DNA from: Actinoplanes ianthinogenes
GTDB lineage: Bacteria > Actinomycetota > Actinomycetes > Mycobacteriales > Micromonosporaceae
NCBI RefSeq assembly: GCF_018324205.1
Contig: NZ_AP023356.1
Location: 4,880,001-4,944,000, forward strand
Length of the DNA stretch: 64,000 nt
Direction: 5' to 3'
This document shows, in pieces, positions 24,035-35,946 of this stretch (positions within the stretch are counted from its first letter, which is position 1; each line of letters begins with the position of its first letter). Made by a program: the position numbers and the translations under genes. The notes under the pieces are model-generated. The model ran no database searches. It saw only the letters and a program-made list of their open reading frames with translations, and was not told where the DNA came from.

Positions 24035-24649
24035 TCAGAAGTGGGCCGGGAGCAGGGTCGCGGTCTCCGCGGCCAGGTGGCGGCCCAGCCGGGCGACGTC
24101 GCCGACCGCGTAGGTGAGATATGCGAACTGGCCGACCTCGCGGACCCCGGTGAGGATCAGCTCGTCCACCCGGAGGCGGTGCTTGAGCAGCGGGGCGCCG
24201 CTGCCGAGGATGGCCGGGGCGATGCCCAGGATGATCTCGTCGAGCAGGCCGTACGCGGCGAACTGGGCGACCAGGTCGCCGCCGCCGGCCAGCCAGACGT
24301 TCTTGCCCTGGGCGGCGACCAGCATGGCCTCGTGCACCCGGCGGACGTCCCCGCTGATCATGAAGACGTTGGCGTCCGGGACCGGCGGCAGATCGCGGTG
24401 GGTGAAGACCCAGCAGGGCACGTCGCCGTACATGTCGTGCCAGTTCTGCGGCTCTTCGAGCAGGTTGTCGTTCTTCAGCACCCACTCGTAGGTGGTCGCG
24501 CCCATGGCGAACGCGCCGACGCCGGAGAAGAACTCGCCGAACGGGTTCTCCGTGCCCTCGTCCACCTCGAAGAGCCAGTCCAGCGAGTTCCGTTCGTCGG
24601 CGATGTAGCCGTCGATGCTGGTGGCGGTGTAGTACTGCGTCTTCGCCAT
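24035..24649 (-). CDS. RibD C-terminal / dihydrofolate reductase-like protein (copy 1)
   Basis: A 204-residue protein of the RibD_C fold. TQYYTATSIDGYIADERNSL holds the usual start, then GAFAMGATTYEW, WVFTHRDL, and the NADPH-binding AQGKNVWLAGGGDLVAQF. Function is often annotated as a dihydrofolate reductase family protein, but true DHFR activity is not implied. It overlaps nothing and lies directly downstream of a paralogue at 24694-25254 with about 65 percent visible similarity; the two form a tandem duplication. Confidence 0.85.
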   Translation of the reverse strand: MAKTQYYTATSIDGYIADERNSLDWLFEVDEGTENPFGEFFSGVGAFAMGATTYEWVLKNDNLLEEPQNWHDMYGDVPCWVFTHRDLPPVPDANVFMISGDVRRVHEAMLVAAQGKNVWLAGGGDLVAQFAAYGLLDEIILGIAPAILGSGAPLLKHRLRVDELILTGVREVGQFAYLTYAVGDVARLGRHLAAETATLLPAHF

Positions 24650-24693
24650 GCCAACACCATGCCACGCCGACGGCGACAAAAGGGGCAGATCGA

Positions 24694-25254
24694 TCAGGAG
24701 GTCGGTGGGCCGACCGAGTACCTCAGGTTGGCGAACTGGCCGAGCCGGGTGACGTCGGTCAGGGTGAGCCGTCGCGAGGTGAGCCGGCGCGGCAGCAGCG
24801 GGGCGCCGGACCCGAGCGTGACCGGGGCGACCCCGAGGATCAGCTCGTCCAGCAGCCCGGCGTCGGCGAACGCTCCGACCAGCTCGCCGCCGCCGACCAG
24901 CCACACGTTCCGGCCCTCCGCGGCGGCCACCATCTCCTTGTGCGCGGCGGCGACGTCACCGCGTACGAAATGCAGGTTCGCCCCGGGAATGCGGGGCAGG
25001 TCCCGGTGCGTGAAGATCCAGGCGGGCGTGTCGCCGTACGGCTCGAGCCAGTTCTCCGGGTGTTCCAGCGCGTTCTCGTGGGCGAGCACCCACTCGTACG
25101 TCGTCGCGCCCATCGCGAACGCCCCGACCTGCGCGAAGAACTCGCCGAACGGGTGCTCGTCACCGCCCTCCACCTCGAAGAGCCAGTCCAGCGAGTTGTC
25201 GTCGTCGGCGATGTATCCGTCGATCGTGGTCGCGGTGTAGTACTGAGTCTTCAT
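24694..25254 (-). CDS. RibD C-terminal / dihydrofolate reductase-like protein (copy 2)
   Basis: A 186-residue paralogue of the gene at 24035, with the same blocks: TQYYTATTIDGYIADDDNSL, GAFAMGATTYEW, WIFTHRDL, and EGRNVWLVGGGELVGAF. It is about 18 residues shorter at the C-terminus. GGGTGGGTGG precedes the ATG. It starts 10 bases after the stop of the PP2C gene on the same strand, so it may be co-transcribed with it. The reaction is unknown; family members reduce pteridine or flavin precursors with NADPH. Confidence 0.85.
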   Translation of the reverse strand: MKTQYYTATTIDGYIADDDNSLDWLFEVEGGDEHPFGEFFAQVGAFAMGATTYEWVLAHENALEHPENWLEPYGDTPAWIFTHRDLPRIPGANLHFVRGDVAAAHKEMVAAAEGRNVWLVGGGELVGAFADAGLLDELILGVAPVTLGSGAPLLPRRLTSRRLTLTDVTRLGQFANLRYSVGPPTS

Positions 25255-25264
25255 CCACCCACCC

Positions 25265-27322
25265 TTACGCGTCGTTGCGCAGCACCAGGATCGCGATGTC
25301 GTCCCGCGGCTCCTCCACCGAGAAGTTGATCGTGGTGGAGCGCAACCGGGCGGCCATGGCGTCAGCGGGATAACCGGCCAAGGGGGCCGCCGCGTCACGC
25401 AGCCGGGCCGAACCGAACAATTCCCGGCCGCGCCGCCGCTCGGTCACCCCGTCGGTGTAGAAGATCAACGAGTCGCCGGGGCCGAGCGTGATCTCGGCGT
25501 TCGGCGAGGTGATCGCCTCCAGCAGGCCGAGCGCGGTGCCGCCCTCGCCGACGAACGACGTCTTGCCGTCCGACCGGACCAGCACCGCCCGGTCGTGCCC
25601 GGCCAGGTGCAGGCAGACGCTGAGCCGCGCGTCCGGCTGCCGGGTCACCGAGGCCATCGCGAGCGTGCAGTACCGCCCGCCGCCGCGCTGCACCAGCGTG
25701 CGGTTCACCCGCTGGAGGATCTCGGTGAGCGACTTGCCGTCGTCGACCAGGATCCGGATCACGTCGCGGACCAGGCCGGTCACCGTGGCCGCCTGGACGC
25801 CCTTGCCGGAGACGTCGCCGACCACGACCAGCCAGCGGTCCTCGCCGAACGGCATCACGTCGTAGAAGTCGCCGCCCACCTCGGAGCCGGTCGGGACGTA
25901 CTCCGCGGCGAAGCCGATGCCCGCGACGTGCGGCAGCGCCGGCGGCAGCAGCGACGCCTGCAGGGTGCGCGCGACGGTCCGCCGCTCGTCGTGGATCCGC
26001 GCGTTGTCGATGGCCAGGGCCGCCCGGCGGGCCACGTCCTCCAGCACCGCGACCTCGTCGGCGTCGTGCCGGTGCTTCAGGTGCCGGCCGACCGCGAGCG
26101 TGCCGAGCCGGGTGCCCCGGGCCACCAGCGGCACCGCGAAGCCCTCCAGCGGCGCGCCGAACATCACCTGGGTGCCCAGCCGGGACGCCTCCTCCAGCCG
26201 GGCCAGTATCGACTCCGGCCCCGACTCGGCGAGCGTCGCGTGCAGGGTGGCCAGCGCAGACTCGTCGGCGTGGGTGGCCGCGGCCAGTTGCAGCCGGCCC
26301 CAGGTGTCGGTGGTGTGCACCGCGCACCACTGACCCAGCCGGGGCACCACCAGCTGCGGGATCAGCGCCATCGTGAGGTTCACGTCGAGGGACTGGGCGA
26401 GCAGCTCCGAGGCCTCGGCGAGGAACGTGATCCAGGTCTGCCGGCGCACGTCGGTGCGGCGTAACCGGTCATTCTCCAGGTGCAGCGAGAAGCGTTCGGC
26501 GACCATGACGGCGAGGGACTGGGCGTACCCGACCGGGGCGGCGTCCAGCTCCAGCTCACCGGAGTAGGGGCGGTGCACGGTCAAAGGGGCCCGGATGGTG
26601 TCCGCGTTGTCGCGCGGGGCACGGCCGTACCGGGCCAGCAGCTGCCGGCCCATGCCGTCGCCGCGGTCGATCCGCAGCACGCCGCCGGCCGCGCCGGTCA
26701 GCCGGGCCAGCCGGGAGAGCAGGTCGGCGGCGAGGTCGGCGAGGTCGGTCATCCCGTCCTCGGTCTGCCGGTCGGAGCCGCTGCGCAGCAGGCCGGTCAG
26801 CGCGCCGAGGCTGGGGGTGTCGGCCGGCCCCGGGACCCGGCCGGTGTCGTCGCCGCCCGCGGCCCGGTGGTCCAGGTGGAACCAGACGCCCTTGCCGTCA
26901 CCCTCGTGCACGGTGCCCCACCGGCTGGCGAAGTGGTCGACCAGCAGCAGGCCGCGGCCGCGCTCGGCGACCTCGCCGATGTCCGGGCTGTCGTTCTTGG
27001 GGCCGACGGCGAGCTGCTCGACCGGACCGGGGGCGAAGTCGGTGACCGTCACGGTCAGCCCGTTCGGATCGGCGGTCACCTCGATGTCGAGGTCGGTGTT
27101 GGCGTGCACCACCGCGTTCGTCGAGAGCTCGGTGGTCAGCAGCAGAGCCTCGTTGAGCAGGCCGTCCAGCCCGGCCTCCTCGAGCACCGAGCGGACCAGC
27201 GCACGGGCCGCCGCCGGGGTGCGCCGGTCGTTGGGCAGGCGGGCCTTACGCACGAGGGTGCCGGTCGACGCTCCCGACGGGACGCTCGTCCTGGTTCCGA
27301 CCTCGGCTGGCACAGCATGCAT
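25265..27322 (-). CDS. RsbW-like ATPase / GAF / SpoIIE PP2C phosphatase
   Basis: A 685-residue regulator without membrane segments. Residues about 25-150 are an RsbW-type GHKL domain (LLTTELSTNAVVHANTDL, VTDFAPGPVEQ, GEVAERGRGLLLVDHFASRW). Residues about 190-280 and 295-440 look like two GAF-type sensor regions. The PP2C domain (about 450-685) has ARTLQASLLPPALP, SEVGGDFYDVM, LVVVGDVSGKG, LIFYTDGVTERR and PRDDIAILVL. It can both bind a sigma factor and dephosphorylate an antagonist. GGGAGAGG abuts the ATG; GTG at 27313 is an alternative start. Divergent from the poly-HAMP kinase. Confidence 0.9.
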   Translation of the reverse strand: MHAVPAEVGTRTSVPSGASTGTLVRKARLPNDRRTPAAARALVRSVLEEAGLDGLLNEALLLTTELSTNAVVHANTDLDIEVTADPNGLTVTVTDFAPGPVEQLAVGPKNDSPDIGEVAERGRGLLLVDHFASRWGTVHEGDGKGVWFHLDHRAAGGDDTGRVPGPADTPSLGALTGLLRSGSDRQTEDGMTDLADLAADLLSRLARLTGAAGGVLRIDRGDGMGRQLLARYGRAPRDNADTIRAPLTVHRPYSGELELDAAPVGYAQSLAVMVAERFSLHLENDRLRRTDVRRQTWITFLAEASELLAQSLDVNLTMALIPQLVVPRLGQWCAVHTTDTWGRLQLAAATHADESALATLHATLAESGPESILARLEEASRLGTQVMFGAPLEGFAVPLVARGTRLGTLAVGRHLKHRHDADEVAVLEDVARRAALAIDNARIHDERRTVARTLQASLLPPALPHVAGIGFAAEYVPTGSEVGGDFYDVMPFGEDRWLVVVGDVSGKGVQAATVTGLVRDVIRILVDDGKSLTEILQRVNRTLVQRGGGRYCTLAMASVTRQPDARLSVCLHLAGHDRAVLVRSDGKTSFVGEGGTALGLLEAITSPNAEITLGPGDSLIFYTDGVTERRRGRELFGSARLRDAAAPLAGYPADAMAARLRSTTINFSVEEPRDDIAILVLRNDA

Positions 27323-27355
27323 CCTCTCCCGTGGGTGGGTGTATGCACAAAGTCG

Positions 27356-27393
27356 TCTCTCGCATTGACCCGGTCGGGCGAGAGAGGATAGGG
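27356..27393 (+). promoter_or_regulatory. Promoter of the poly-HAMP kinase with inverted repeat
   Basis: TTGACC (27365-27370) and ATAGGG (27388-27393) are 17 bases apart. They are embedded in an inverted repeat TCTCTCGC (27356-27363) / GCGAGAGA (27378-27385), which brackets the -35. The start would be near 27400, 27 bases before the ATG. Confidence 0.5.
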
Positions 27394-27426
27394 AACCCCC
27401 TCAGTAGGACAGCGAGTGAGGACAGC

Positions 27427-31830
<4,404 letters not shown>

Positions 31831-31858
31831 CCGGTGGGAGGGAACGAGGTGAGCACGC

Positions 31859-32407
31859 GTGGGTGAGCGCGCCAAAGCACTGCTGGTCGACGATCGGAAG
31901 GACAACCTGCTGGCCCTGGAGGCGATCCTGCAGGGCCTGCCGGTGACCGCGGTGGCCGTGGAGAGTGGCGAGGCCGCGCTCAAGCAGCTGCTCACCGACG
32001 ACTTCGCGGTGATCCTGCTGGACGCCCACATGCCCAACATGGACGGTTTCGAGACGGCCAGCCACATCAAGCGGCGGGAGCGGACCCGGCACGTGCCGAT
32101 CCTGTTCCTGACCGCCGCCGACCGGGACGCCCAGCTGGCCCTGCGCGGTTACGCGGTGGGCGCGGTGGATTACCTGACCAAGCCGTTCGACCCGTGGGTG
32201 CTGCGCGCCAAGGTCTCCATCTTCGTCGAGCTGTGGGTCAAGAATCAGCAGCTCAAGGCGCAGGCGGAGGCGACCCGGGAGCGGGACGCGCAGTGGGAGC
32301 GGCTGACCGAGACGGTCGACGAGGCCGCCCGGGTGCTGCGGGCCGGCGGCGAGGACGCCGCCGCCGAGGCCCTGGCGCTGCTGGAAAAGGCCAGATGGGG
32401 AAATTGA
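31859..32407 (+). CDS. Response regulator with C-terminal coiled coil
   Basis: A 182-residue protein. The receiver domain (about 5-125) has LLVDDRKDN, phosphoacceptor Asp in VILLDAHMPNMDGFE, Thr in LFLTAAD, and Lys in YLTKPFDP. The remaining 55 residues are a charged helix (ELWVKNQQLKAQAEATRERD) without a DNA-binding domain. The gene begins 28 bases after the poly-HAMP kinase stop and is probably its partner. Such stand-alone receivers relay to or inhibit other proteins. The GTG start is weakly supported (GAGG nine or so bases upstream). Confidence 0.9.
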   Translation: MGERAKALLVDDRKDNLLALEAILQGLPVTAVAVESGEAALKQLLTDDFAVILLDAHMPNMDGFETASHIKRRERTRHVPILFLTAADRDAQLALRGYAVGAVDYLTKPFDPWVLRAKVSIFVELWVKNQQLKAQAEATRERDAQWERLTETVDEAARVLRAGGEDAAAEALALLEKARWGN

Positions 32408-32419
32408 TCCTCGCTCCTG

Positions 32420-32435
32420 TGTGACCTGGGTCACA
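32420..32435 (+). promoter_or_regulatory. Consensus CRP/Crp-type site before pectate lyase
   Basis: TGTGACCTGGGTCACA matches TGTGA-N6-TCACA exactly, and symmetry extends to GTGTGACC/GGTCACAC. It sits 71 bases upstream of the pectate lyase ATG, a typical activator position. Mycobacterial and Streptomyces Crp proteins bind the same motif. Confidence 0.75.
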
Positions 32436-32505
32436 CGAGGCAACGAAGTTGATCGCCGGTGCCACAAGCGGTCGAAGCCTCGTCCCCCAGGAGCTTAGGA
32501 GCACC

Positions 32506-33987
32506 ATGCGGCACGCACACCCCGACGACGCCATGGCCGCGAGCCGGCGTCGTCGCCGGATGATCACGGGTTTGGGCGCGGCCGGTGCCGCCGGTGCGGT
32601 CACCGCGCTCGTGGCCGTCCTCGTCCCCAACGCCTCCGCCTCCAGCGCGCTGTTCAGCGACGACTTCGAGAGCGGCGCGACCGGCTGGGCCAAGTCCGGC
32701 GGCACCTGGTCGGTGGTGGCCGACGGATCGAAGGTGTACCGGCAGTCCAAGGCGGACAGTGAGCTCGCCCGGGTCTTCGCCGGTGACACCTCGTGGGCCG
32801 ACTACTCGGTGCAGGCCAAGGTCAAGGGCGTCAGCCTGAGCGGCGCCGGCCTGGCCGGGGTGGCGGCCCGGGCCAGCGGGTCCTCGACCATGTACCGGCT
32901 GGCCCTGCTGGGCGCCGGCAAGGCCGAGTTGCAGGCGGTCAAGGGCAGCACGGTGTCGGTGCTGGGCTCCGCGGCGGTGAGCGGCGTGACCTCCTGGCAC
33001 ACCCTGCGGATCGACGCCGCGGGCAGCACGATCACCGGATATGTGGACGGGACCGTCATCGGCAGCGGGACCGGGACACTGGCCGGGACCGGGCGGATCG
33101 GGCTGGTCACCAGTCACGCGTCGGCCTCGTTCGACGACGTCTCGGTGAACCCGGTGGGCAGCGCGCCCGCGCCCGCGACTTCACGGGCAACGGCAACGGC
33201 TTCTCCGACAGCTTCTCCGACAGCTTCTCCGACAGCTTCTCCGACAGCTTCTCCGACGGCTTCGAAGACGGCGACCGCCTCCCCCGCGAAGACCGCGACC
33301 GCCGCCACCTCCTGGCCGGCCGCGACCGGCTCCAAGGCCGTCACCTCGACCATCAAGGTCACCGGCAGCCTGGACGGCGGCAACGTCCGCTACTTCGGCA
33401 GCGGCGACCTGGGCACCGCCTCGCAGGACGAGGACCAGGGCCCGCTGTTCGAGCTGGCCGACGGCGCCACCCTGTCGAACGTCATCCTGGGCGACCCGGC
33501 CGCCGACGGCGTGCACTGCCTCGGCTCCTGCACCCTCACCAACGTCTGGTGGGAGAACGTCGGCGAGGACGCGGCCACCTTCAAGGGCGGCACCTCGGCC
33601 GTCTACACGGTGAACGGCGGTGGGGCCAAGGGCGCCGACGACAAGGTCTTCCAGCACAACGGCGGCGGCACGCTGACCATCAAGAACTTCCAGGTCAGCG
33701 ACTACGGCAAGCTGTACCGCTCGTGCGGCAACTGCAAGACCCAGTTCAAGCGCTCGGTCGTGGTGCAGAACGTGACCGCCACCGGCAAGGCCAAGGCGCT
33801 GGTCGGCATCAACACCAACTTCGGTGACACCGCGACGCTCTCCGGCATCACCGTGGTCGGCTTCGACGACCTCAAGGTCTGCGTGAAGTTCAAGGGCAAC
33901 AACACCGGCGCCGAGCCGACCGAGATCGGCACCGGCGCGGACGGCGTCAACTGCAAGTTCTCGGATTCCGACATCACCTTCAAGTGA
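32506..33987 (+). CDS. Secreted pectate lyase (PL3) with N-terminal lectin-like domain
   Basis: A 493-residue secreted protein. A Tat-like or Sec leader contains RRRRR followed by a hydrophobic stretch to about residue 47 (PNASASSA). A domain of about 160 residues (FSDDFESGATGW, SWHTLRIDAAGSTITGYVDG, GRIGLVTSHASASFDDVSV) has the laminin-G/concanavalin-like pattern, followed by a TASP-repeat linker. The catalytic PL3 beta-helix (about 295-493) has KGADDKVFQHNGGGTLTIKN and RSCGNCKTQFKRSVV. It cleaves de-esterified pectin by beta-elimination. TAGGAG precedes the ATG and a CRP site lies upstream. Confidence 0.92.
   Translation: MRHAHPDDAMAASRRRRRMITGLGAAGAAGAVTALVAVLVPNASASSALFSDDFESGATGWAKSGGTWSVVADGSKVYRQSKADSELARVFAGDTSWADYSVQAKVKGVSLSGAGLAGVAARASGSSTMYRLALLGAGKAELQAVKGSTVSVLGSAAVSGVTSWHTLRIDAAGSTITGYVDGTVIGSGTGTLAGTGRIGLVTSHASASFDDVSVNPVGSAPAPATSRATATASPTASPTASPTASPTASPTASKTATASPAKTATAATSWPAATGSKAVTSTIKVTGSLDGGNVRYFGSGDLGTASQDEDQGPLFELADGATLSNVILGDPAADGVHCLGSCTLTNVWWENVGEDAATFKGGTSAVYTVNGGGAKGADDKVFQHNGGGTLTIKNFQVSDYGKLYRSCGNCKTQFKRSVVVQNVTATGKAKALVGINTNFGDTATLSGITVVGFDDLKVCVKFKGNNTGAEPTEIGTGADGVNCKFSDSDITFK
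33199..33262 (+). repeat. 12-bp tandem repeat encoding the TASP linker
   Basis: Five copies of a 12-bp unit (ACAGCTTCTCCG with few changes) encode consecutive Thr-Ala-Ser-Pro units in the linker between the two pectate lyase domains. Copy number is likely to vary between strains. Confidence 0.85.
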
Positions 33988-33993
33988 TGTCCG

Positions 33994-34023
33994 GTGGCCG
34001 CCGGGTGCCAGCCCGGCGGCCAC
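33994..34023 (+). terminator. Strong hairpin after pectate lyase
   Basis: GTGGCCGCCGGG pairs perfectly with CCCGGCGGCCAC around TGCCAG, starting seven bases past the stop. It has no T-run. It could end the pectate lyase message or only protect its 3' end, since the sigma gene follows 24 bases later. Confidence 0.6.
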
Positions 34024-34046
34024 TTCCGGCTTTCGGAAAGGTCCCG

Positions 34047-34550
34047 ATGCGCGACGCCGCCTATCACGCGTACTTCGAGCGGCACTACGACTCGTTGTCG
34101 CGGCTTGCGTACCTGATGATCGGGGACGCCTCGGCCGCCGACGATCTGGCCGCCGACGCGATGACCGAGGTGTGGCGGCACTGGGACCGGGTGCAGGCGG
34201 CCGACGACCCGGCGGCGTACGGCCACGGCATCCTGATGAACCTGGCCCGCAACTGGATCCGCAAGCGGAGCCGGGAGCGCCTGTTCTCCCTGGAAGTCCT
34301 CAAACGGGCCCCGGAATCGGACGTGCCCGCGGTCCTGGACGTACGCCGTGCCCTGGCCCGGCTGCCGCACCGGCGGCGGGCCTGCGTCGTGTTGCGGTAC
34401 GCGTTCGACATGTCCGAACGCGAGGTTGCCACCACCCTGGGGATCTCCGAGGGCGCGGTGAAGAGCGCCACCTCGCGCGGCGCGAAGCAGTTGGCCGAGA
34501 TGCTCGGCGGCAGTCTGGCCCGAATCAACGGTTGGGAGGCGGCGCGGTGA
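34047..34550 (+). CDS. ECF sigma factor, SigE/SigM-like
   Basis: A 167-residue sigma factor: region 2 at about residues 10-75 (YHAYFERHYDSLSRLAYLMI, DDLAADAMTEVWRHW) and region 4 at about 105-155 (LARLPHRRRACVVLRYAFDM, EVATTLGISEGAVKSATSRG). The ATG at 34047 has GGAAAGG at good spacing; an earlier start would extend through the hairpin. It is coupled by GTGA to a membrane protein that is probably its anti-sigma factor. Confidence 0.9.
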   Translation: MRDAAYHAYFERHYDSLSRLAYLMIGDASAADDLAADAMTEVWRHWDRVQAADDPAAYGHGILMNLARNWIRKRSRERLFSLEVLKRAPESDVPAVLDVRRALARLPHRRRACVVLRYAFDMSEREVATTLGISEGAVKSATSRGAKQLAEMLGGSLARINGWEAAR

Positions 34551-35314
34551 AGCTCACCGAGGACGAGCTGCGCGCGGTGCTGCGCGCCGAGGCGGCGGCA
34601 CACACGCCCGACCGGGTGGCGATCCTGAGCCGGGTGACCGAGACGGCGATGCGGACCGAGGCCGCGAGAGGGCGCGGGCCACGGATCCGGATCGCGGGCG
34701 CGGCAGTCGCGGTGGCTGCCGTCGTCGGGGGCGGCGGCTTCGCGCAGTGGGCGCTGGCCGGGATGGGCGATGAGCGCCCCACACTGCCGCCGCCCCCCGC
34801 CGTCACGGCGTCGGTGGCCCCGGCGGTGACCGAGACCGCCGAGCCCGCGCCCGCGCCCTCGCTCTCGCTCTCGCCGAGCCGGCCCTCGTCGTCGAGGCGC
34901 CCCACCAGGAGCAAGACCCCGAGTGCGCCGCCGGCTGGTGCGCTGTGGTCCGACGGTTCGGTCGACGTGGGCGGCAAGACGCAGGCCAGTAGCGTGGTGA
35001 CGATCAAGACCACCGAGCGGCTGACCGCGCTGACCGTGACGATCCGGCTGGTCCGGACCGACAGGCTGGCCGGCCGGGGCGGCAGCCAGCAGGTGCCCGG
35101 CGCGAGTGTGAACAGCGCGGTCATCGAGGAGGCGGACGCGCTGGTGTACCGGTTCACCCTCTCGTCGGGGGACACGCTGGAGCCGGGTACGTACACGTTC
35201 TTCGCGCGGTACACGTACGCCGAAGGGGGTCGCGACGCCGGAGCCGACACCTACGCAGCGACCGCGACCAGCGCGAACGGCGCTGCCCTGAACGCCGGCG
35301 GCGCCTTCGGCTGA
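34547..35314 (+). CDS. Membrane-anchored putative anti-sigma factor
   Basis: A 255-residue protein. A short cytoplasmic N-terminus of about 50 residues (KLTEDELRAVLRAEAAAHTP) precedes one membrane segment (IRIAGAAVAVAAVVGGGGFA, about 48-68), an extracytoplasmic Pro/Ser/Thr linker, and a beta-rich domain (about 140-255). No zinc-finger motif is present, so anti-sigma activity is inferred from the overlap with the sigma gene, the topology and the same arrangement at 46482. GTG overlaps the sigma stop. Confidence 0.65.
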   Translation: MKLTEDELRAVLRAEAAAHTPDRVAILSRVTETAMRTEAARGRGPRIRIAGAAVAVAAVVGGGGFAQWALAGMGDERPTLPPPPAVTASVAPAVTETAEPAPAPSLSLSPSRPSSSRRPTRSKTPSAPPAGALWSDGSVDVGGKTQASSVVTIKTTERLTALTVTIRLVRTDRLAGRGGSQQVPGASVNSAVIEEADALVYRFTLSSGDTLEPGTYTFFARYTYAEGGRDAGADTYAATATSANGAALNAGGAFG

Positions 35315-35378
35315 GGCGTTGTCCACAGGCGACGCGATGGCTCACCGGGCTCTCAGGCGGATGTGACAGCATCGCGGT

Positions 35379-35510
35379 ATGCCCGACCTGACGCTGCGGG
35401 AGATGCCCGCGCACGAGCTCGACGAGCGGCGCGACGCCGGGATCCGTGGCGTCCCCGACGCGCAGGTCAGCGCCGGGACGAGGTCAGGAGCTGCTGATCA
35501 TGAGGGCTGA
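35379..35510 (+). pseudogene. Truncated GNAT acetyltransferase N-terminus
   Basis: A 43-codon open frame begins MPDLTLREMPAHELDERRDA and continues with RGVPDAQVSAG. This matches the start of many actinobacterial GNAT proteins ('MPDLTLRPMT...', then a helix 'x-x-A-I-x-G-Y-A-x-x-x-x-x-A-G'), but stops before any acetyl-CoA-binding motif. Its end overlaps the 3' end of the convergent STAS gene. It is best read as the remnant left after a deletion. Confidence 0.45.
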
Positions 35511-35810
35511 GCGCAGCCCGGTGATGTCCAGCACCCGCATCAGGAAATCGCCCACGTTGGCCAGCGCCAGCACGGTCTGGTTGTGCTGCGCCTTGCGGCT
35601 GAGCACCACCAGCGTGCCCAGGCCCTGGGAGTCGCAGAAGGTGACGCCGGACATGTCCAGGACGATGCGGCCGGGCGGCTCGGCGGCCAGCAGATCGTTG
35701 ACGAGGTTGGACAGCTCGGTGACCGTGAGCACGTCGATCTCCCCGGCGAGCTGCAGGATCACCTCGTCGGGGGCGCGCTGAACCGTGATGGACAGCTCGG
35801 GTCGCTCCAC
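35484..35810 (-). CDS. STAS-domain anti-anti-sigma factor
   Basis: A 108-residue STAS domain: EVILQLAGEIDVLTVTELSN and GRIVLDMSGVTFCDSQGLGT, with the phosphorylatable Ser in C-D-S-Q-G-L. It is similar in size to the STAS protein at 10773. No kinase gene is adjacent. Likely substrates and partners are the RsbW-like proteins elsewhere in the window or genome. Confidence 0.9.
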   Translation of the reverse strand: MERPELSITVQRAPDEVILQLAGEIDVLTVTELSNLVNDLLAAEPPGRIVLDMSGVTFCDSQGLGTLVVLSRKAQHNQTVLALANVGDFLMRVLDITGLRSALMISSS

Positions 35811-35946
35811 GCCGGTCAGCCTATCCTCTTACACGCGAATCGGCCCGTCCGGCGCGGGCAGATCGGGTTGTTCCGGACATCAACCGGTGACGTGAACAAC
35901 CCTCTCAACATAGGCGCTCGTGCCCGCTGACAGAATGGGAACCGCT

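Noticed and set aside
33984..34046. Upstream start for the ECF sigma gene at 34047
   Set aside because: The extension reads through the strong hairpin after pectate lyase and lacks similarity to sigma proteins; ATG 34047 has a good ribosome site.
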